From positions 1 through 39,217 of the forward strand of contig JAUILK010000032.1 in assembly GCA_030433275.1 (NCBI GenBank): a stretch of DNA of 39,217 bases. Direction: 5' to 3'. This document shows positions 35,938 to 39,217 of the stretch, piece by piece; position 1 is the stretch's first letter; each line of letters opens with the position of its first letter. The position numbers and the translations under genes are program-made. This stretch comes from Gammaproteobacteria bacterium (GTDB lineage: Bacteria > Pseudomonadota > Gammaproteobacteria > Nitrococcales > Nitrococcaceae). The notes under the pieces are model-generated. The model saw only the letters and a list, made by a program, of their open reading frames with translations, did not search any database and was not told where the DNA came from.

Positions 35938-37203
35938 TTATTTCGGCGCGCGCTCCAAGCTCGGCAACTCCAGAATATCCGCGGAGGCTCTCTGCCCGCC
36001 CAGGCGCAGGATGTAATCCGTGATCCGCTGCATGGGCGCGCGCAGCCGCTCGACGGTGATGACCACATAGCCGGCGGTCACATCATGTCCCATCTTGTGG
36101 TTGAGCAGCGCTTTGACGGCGTAGGCCGGGATGTCGAGCGACTCGGCCACGGTCGCGAACGTGCGGCGCAAATCATGCACCGTAAACAGCACGCCGCTGT
36201 CGATCTCGACGCGCCGCTGCGCATAGCGCAGGTTGGTGAGCCGCCCCGCCCCCGAGATCGAGAACACGTACTCCCGGCCGGCGAGTGGTTGGCGCGCCTT
36301 GAGCAGCTCGTACAGATAATCGGAGAGCGGCAGCGTGTGCGGCTCGCGGTTTTTCGTGTCGGTCACGGTAAGGGTGTGCTCGCGGAAGTCCACATCCGCC
36401 CAGCGCAGCCCCAGCGCCTCGTTGCGGCGCAGCCCAGTCAACAGCACCAGCAGGTAATAGTCGCGCGCGTGCACCCCGTGGCGCAGCAGCGGCTTGCCCC
36501 AGCCGGTGCCGGGCTCGCGCTCGGGCACCTCGGCGAGGTCGAGCACCGCGCGCATCCACACGGCGAGCTCGCTCGGCTTGATTACCGTGCGGCGGCGCTC
36601 GATGCGGTACCAGGAGCGGGTGGCCGAGAGCTTGCTGACCGGGTTCTCGCGCAGCAGCGGCGCGCCGCTCTCATCGACGTACTCCGCCGCCGCGTAGTTC
36701 AGGATTGCGCGCAGGTAGCGCATGGTGAGGTTCGCGCGCGCCGGGCTGCGCTCACCCAGGCGGCGGTGGCGCGTGCCGATCATCTCTCGCGTGATGCCGG
36801 AGACCGGACGGCCCATCCAGTCGGCGAGCCCGCCGAGCGCGCGCCTGATGTCGGCCACGGTGGTCGGCTTAAGCGGCCGGGCGGTGAGGTAGTCGGCGAG
36901 TGCGGCGCGCAGGGTCACGCTTTTGATTTTGTGGCGGCGGCGCTCAGCCACCGGGTCGCGGTTATCGGCGATCGCCCCGGCAAGCTTGGCGGCCTGCTTG
37001 CGGGCCTGCTCGATGGTGAGATCGCCGACCGGCGCGATCCGGATGCGGCGGTTGCGGCCATGAATCCGGCGCTGGAACACATACGCCTTATAGCCGGTCG
37101 GGGTGATCCGCACCCCGAATCCGGGCTGTTTGTCGTCCCAGTAGAGTTTTTGGCCGTGCTCGGGCGCCGGCAAGCCGTCAATGAAGGTTTTTGTGAGTTT
37201 CAT
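35938..37203 (-). CDS. Tyrosine site-specific integrase (DUF4102 N-terminus)
   Basis: A 421-residue recombinase that integrates and excises the element at tRNA-Ile2. The N-terminal arm-binding domain (MKLTKTFIDGLPAPEHGQKL) is DUF4102-like. Catalytic residues visible are Arg259 in TGLRRNEALGLRW, His343 and Arg346 in HDLRRTFATV, His369 in LLNHKMGHDVTAGY and the nucleophile Tyr379. I use the ATG at 37203; the ORF extends to 37296. It lies 211 bp inside attR, oriented inward, with GCAAA repeats between. No defect is seen, so the enzyme may be active. Confidence 0.95.
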   Translation of the reverse strand: MKLTKTFIDGLPAPEHGQKLYWDDKQPGFGVRITPTGYKAYVFQRRIHGRNRRIRIAPVGDLTIEQARKQAAKLAGAIADNRDPVAERRRHKIKSVTLRAALADYLTARPLKPTTVADIRRALGGLADWMGRPVSGITREMIGTRHRRLGERSPARANLTMRYLRAILNYAAAEYVDESGAPLLRENPVSKLSATRSWYRIERRRTVIKPSELAVWMRAVLDLAEVPEREPGTGWGKPLLRHGVHARDYYLLVLLTGLRRNEALGLRWADVDFREHTLTVTDTKNREPHTLPLSDYLYELLKARQPLAGREYVFSISGAGRLTNLRYAQRRVEIDSGVLFTVHDLRRTFATVAESLDIPAYAVKALLNHKMGHDVTAGYVVITVERLRAPMQRITDYILRLGGQRASADILELPSLERAPK

Positions 37204-37302
37204 GCTTACAACCCCAGTATGTAAGCGACAATCGCGGGCGGTCGAAGACCACCCTTCTACCATCCCGTCTATCGACTGTAAACAAGCTGTAAGCACCCGC
37301 GC

Positions 37303-37403
37303 GCAAACCGACGCAAACGACGGCGGCGCTCCGATGGGTTATAAGCGCTGGTTATTCAGATGATTGCAAAGGGGTGCAAACGGCGGTGGGGTGAGCGCAA
37401 AAC
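37303..37403. repeat. GCAAA repeats beside attR (candidate integrase arm sites)
   Basis: GCAAAC-like motifs begin at 37303, 37313, 37366, 37376 and 37397, in pairs 10 bp apart. They lie between the integrase start and the attR core. An inverted repeat GCTTACA/TGTAAGC (37204-37226) and a further TGTAAGC (37288-37294) are just upstream of the integrase start and may be an operator. Confidence 0.45.
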
Positions 37404-37414
37404 GCGCCTACAAT

Positions 37415-37461
37415 GACTCATAATCCCTTGGTCGTAGGTTCGAGTCCTACCGGGCCCACCA
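37415..37461 (+). repeat. Attachment site core, right (attR)
   Basis: Perfect 47-bp copy of the tRNA-Ile2 3' part (27220-27266). Only the half from the anticodon stem onward is present, so it is not a second tRNA gene. Confidence 0.93.
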
Positions 37462-37969
37462 TAAAAATTAAGTATTTATTAAGATATTCAGGGCAAACGC
37501 TCGTTTAGGTATGTTATCTGGGCAGCGTATGGGCAGCAGATCTGAGAAAGAGCCTGCAGTCGCTCGGCCCTACCGACAGGGCGCTCTGCATGCGCTCCGT
37601 TACAGCGTTTCTGGTCCTCCTTGTCCGACATTTGACAACCGACACGAGCACCTATGCTCTCGTCTCAGCAGGAGAGGTATCAGCTGGGAAATCGGCCTTG
37701 CTCGTCTCCTATAGGTTCGGTGCCTGGTGCATTAGGCCAGTCGTCTCTTGGATGAGCGCGCTATCGTAAGCAGAATATGCTGGCGCGTTCGAAACGAAAT
37801 AGCCCGGATCAACTGTACTTAGACTCCGTTTGATGTATGGGTGGTCGTGCGATGGGGGCCGATCGCATAGATTACGCTTACCATTGGAGCGGCTCCGCAA
37901 TTTGCTAATTAGCCCCGATGCCGCCATGATCGCCAAAGGTCCCACCGAGCACTGTTCAGGCCACGGCCG
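37462..37969. other. Chromosomal flank right of the element
   Basis: No convincing gene is seen. This is presumably the DNA that followed the tRNA before integration. It leads to the start of the DUF6920-like gene. Confidence 0.4.
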
Positions 37970-38821
37970 ATGACGATTCTTCCGGTGACTTTTGCAATCA
38001 CAGTCCTCGTCTTTGCTGTCTTGCAGGCTTGGCGGTGGTCCGACAACCGACGTATTGGCTACGTATGGCGTCAGCTGGAGAGTCGTGCACGTACGGCACC
38101 TGCTGTTTTTCAGCCTGCAATGGTGGACAGCCTACCGGAGCCGGCGCGGCGTTTCTTTCTGTATATGATCAAACCCGGCGCACCGCTGCGCACCGTGGTG
38201 GAGATCTGGACGAGCGGCGAAATCGGCTTCGGAACGAAGCAAGAGCCAAAGTATATGCCGATGCGCGCTTGCCAGATACTCGCACCGCCACACGGCCTCG
38301 TCTGGAAACTCCACGCTGGCCAAGGCGCGGTAAGGATCTCGGGCTCCGATGGCTTTGACTGTGGGCGTTCTTGGGTAAGATTTTGGCTTCTATGTACCAT
38401 TCCAGTGGTTCGAGCCGGTGGCGGGTCGGACCATGCGAGAGCTGCTTTCGGCCGCGTGGTAGCTGAGGCGGTCTTTTGGGCACCGGCGGCGTTGCTGGTT
38501 TACGATGATGTCACCTGGGAAACGGTGGGGCCTGACACAGTTCGAGCGAGGGTCTCCTACCAGGGCCTGGCACAGGCGGTTGACATCACCGTGGACGAGG
38601 ACGGTCGGCCAACCATGGTTGTCATTCCACGTTGGAGTAATGTCAATCCGGAGAAGACTTACCGAATACAGCCTTTCGGCGGATATCTCGGGGATTTTCG
38701 GGACTTTGATGGGTATGCACTCCCCAGGCGGGTGGAGGGCGGCAATTTCATAAAAACCAAGGACTATTTCCCCTTCTACAAGGCCTGCGTGGAGGATGTG
38801 CGGTTCGTGGGGCGCGGCTGA
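37970..38821 (+). CDS. DUF6920/DUF6544-like protein
   Basis: A 283-residue protein with one N-terminal hydrophobic helix (residues 3-20) and a soluble domain. The pattern LPEPARRFFLYMIKPGAPLR, the MPMRACQILAPPHGLVWKLH block, then RVVAEAVFWAPAALL and VTWETVGPDTVRARVSYQG matches a widespread family of unknown function (DUF6544, later DUF6920). It ends KDYFPFYKACVEDVRFVG, also typical. Likely anchored in the inner membrane with the domain outside. Stand-alone gene; no functional context. Confidence 0.75.
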   Translation: MTILPVTFAITVLVFAVLQAWRWSDNRRIGYVWRQLESRARTAPAVFQPAMVDSLPEPARRFFLYMIKPGAPLRTVVEIWTSGEIGFGTKQEPKYMPMRACQILAPPHGLVWKLHAGQGAVRISGSDGFDCGRSWVRFWLLCTIPVVRAGGGSDHARAAFGRVVAEAVFWAPAALLVYDDVTWETVGPDTVRARVSYQGLAQAVDITVDEDGRPTMVVIPRWSNVNPEKTYRIQPFGGYLGDFRDFDGYALPRRVEGGNFIKTKDYFPFYKACVEDVRFVGRG

Positions 38822-39217
38822 TGGTGGATCAATGGTCAGCGCGCGTATTGGACTTTTGGATTCGCGAGCAAGCGACGCTATTACTCCGGTAAATAAATAT
38901 GGGTTATAAACCAGGTCGTACACGAGCCTGGAGCTGTCTTAACTTGAATTGTATTCACTGTATTTAATTGCTGGGTTAATACCTAGCGCGGGGGGCTAAC
39001 CGAATGGCTGGTATCGAAGCGCGTGAACAAGCCGCGAAGCGATGATGCAAGGGCTGATTGAGCCCATCGGTCATGCGGAGCCCCGAGCATCTAGGGAACA
39101 TCTGATCAATTCGGCCCTGAAACCAAGAGCGTTCATCTTCGACGAGAGGAAGGGCAAAAATGCTCGGTTTTCGACACCGACCGCTGCTATCCGGAGCCAT
39201 TTGGCTCCCCAGAGCTC
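38822..39217. other. Gene-free right end of the window
   Basis: No convincing gene. A stretch at about 39092-39117 (GGAACATCTGATCAATTCGG) looks somewhat like an insertion-sequence end, but no partner end or transposase lies inside the window. Confidence 0.35.

Larger units (their letters stand above)
27267..37461 (-). mobile_element. 10.2-kb integrated phage-related element at tRNA-Ile2
   Basis: Bounded by the 47-bp tRNA-derived repeats and carrying an intact tyrosine integrase next to the right end. All recognised genes run on the minus strand. It encodes integrase, a DUF6499-like protein, an AlpA-like HTH protein, a DUF3987 helicase/primase-like protein, small unknown proteins, a major capsid protein, a frameshifted tape-measure protein and a small regulator-like protein. 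Terminase, portal, prohead protease, other tail genes and lysis genes are missing. The structure fits a satellite-like element with its own replication module or a prophage reduced by deletion. Confidence 0.9.

Noticed and set aside
35335-37224. 629-codon open frame on the plus strand
   Set aside because: Antisense to the integrase and DUF6499-like genes, which have clear motifs; no family features in the translation.
37415-37461. Second tRNA gene
   Set aside because: Only the 3' part from the anticodon stem is present; there is no acceptor 5' strand or D arm, so it is an attachment site copy.
39092-39117. Possible insertion-sequence end
   Set aside because: Resembles IS ends only loosely; no partner repeat or transposase in the window.

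Overview
The window looks like a chromosomal segment of a gammaproteobacterium, possibly of the Chromatiales type. The support is the order rpsU-yqeY-dnaG-rpoD-tRNA-Ile2, the divergent tsaD, the folB/folK, plsY, cca and uppP neighbourhood, HspQ and DUF1841 genes, and a lone RnfB/RsxB between metG and nth. Genus was not determined; all family calls rest on reading the translated sequence, without database searches.

Layout. 1-3.7 kb: the end of an unknown gene, then a TonB-dependent receptor with an STN domain and a small membrane protein, bracketed by two 30-bp direct repeats. 4.1-9.1 kb: hspQ, DUF1841 and a metG-rsxB-nth operon, all on the minus strand. 9.4-11.3 kb: a complete IS1634-type insertion sequence with matching ends and a 6-bp target duplication. 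11.4-14.1 kb: a CsbD-like stress protein, a TauE/SafE permease and an AT-rich orphan encapsulated-ferritin-like gene. 14.1-27.2 kb: housekeeping genes (NDUFA9-like, cca, uppP, response regulator-cyclase, MidA-type methyltransferase, folK, folB, plsY, tsaD, rpsU, yqeY, dnaG, rpoD), ending with tRNA-Ile2(CAU).

27.27-37.46 kb: a 10.2-kb integrated element. It uses the 3' part of the tRNA as its attachment site; a perfect 47-bp copy of the tRNA end marks the far boundary. All its genes are on the minus strand: tyrosine integrase, DUF6499-like protein, AlpA-like HTH protein, DUF3987 helicase/primase-like protein, several small unknown proteins, a phage major capsid protein, a frameshifted tail tape-measure protein and a small regulator-like protein. 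No terminase, portal, protease, baseplate or lysis gene is visible. It is either a decayed prophage or a phage-satellite-like element.

The most unusual signals lie in its non-coding DNA. Two 94-bp near-identical blocks full of TGCGAAATAA iterons lie 5.7 kb apart, one downstream of the DUF3987 gene, an arrangement resembling the ori/crr pair of satellite phage P4. Two 53-bp near-identical leaders, each containing an intrinsic-terminator-like hairpin and a T tract, precede the capsid and tape-measure transcription segments. A palindromic operator GTGACTGTCAC flanks a TATAAT box in front of the last small gene. 37.5-39.2 kb: flanking chromosome with a DUF6920-type protein and a gene-free end.
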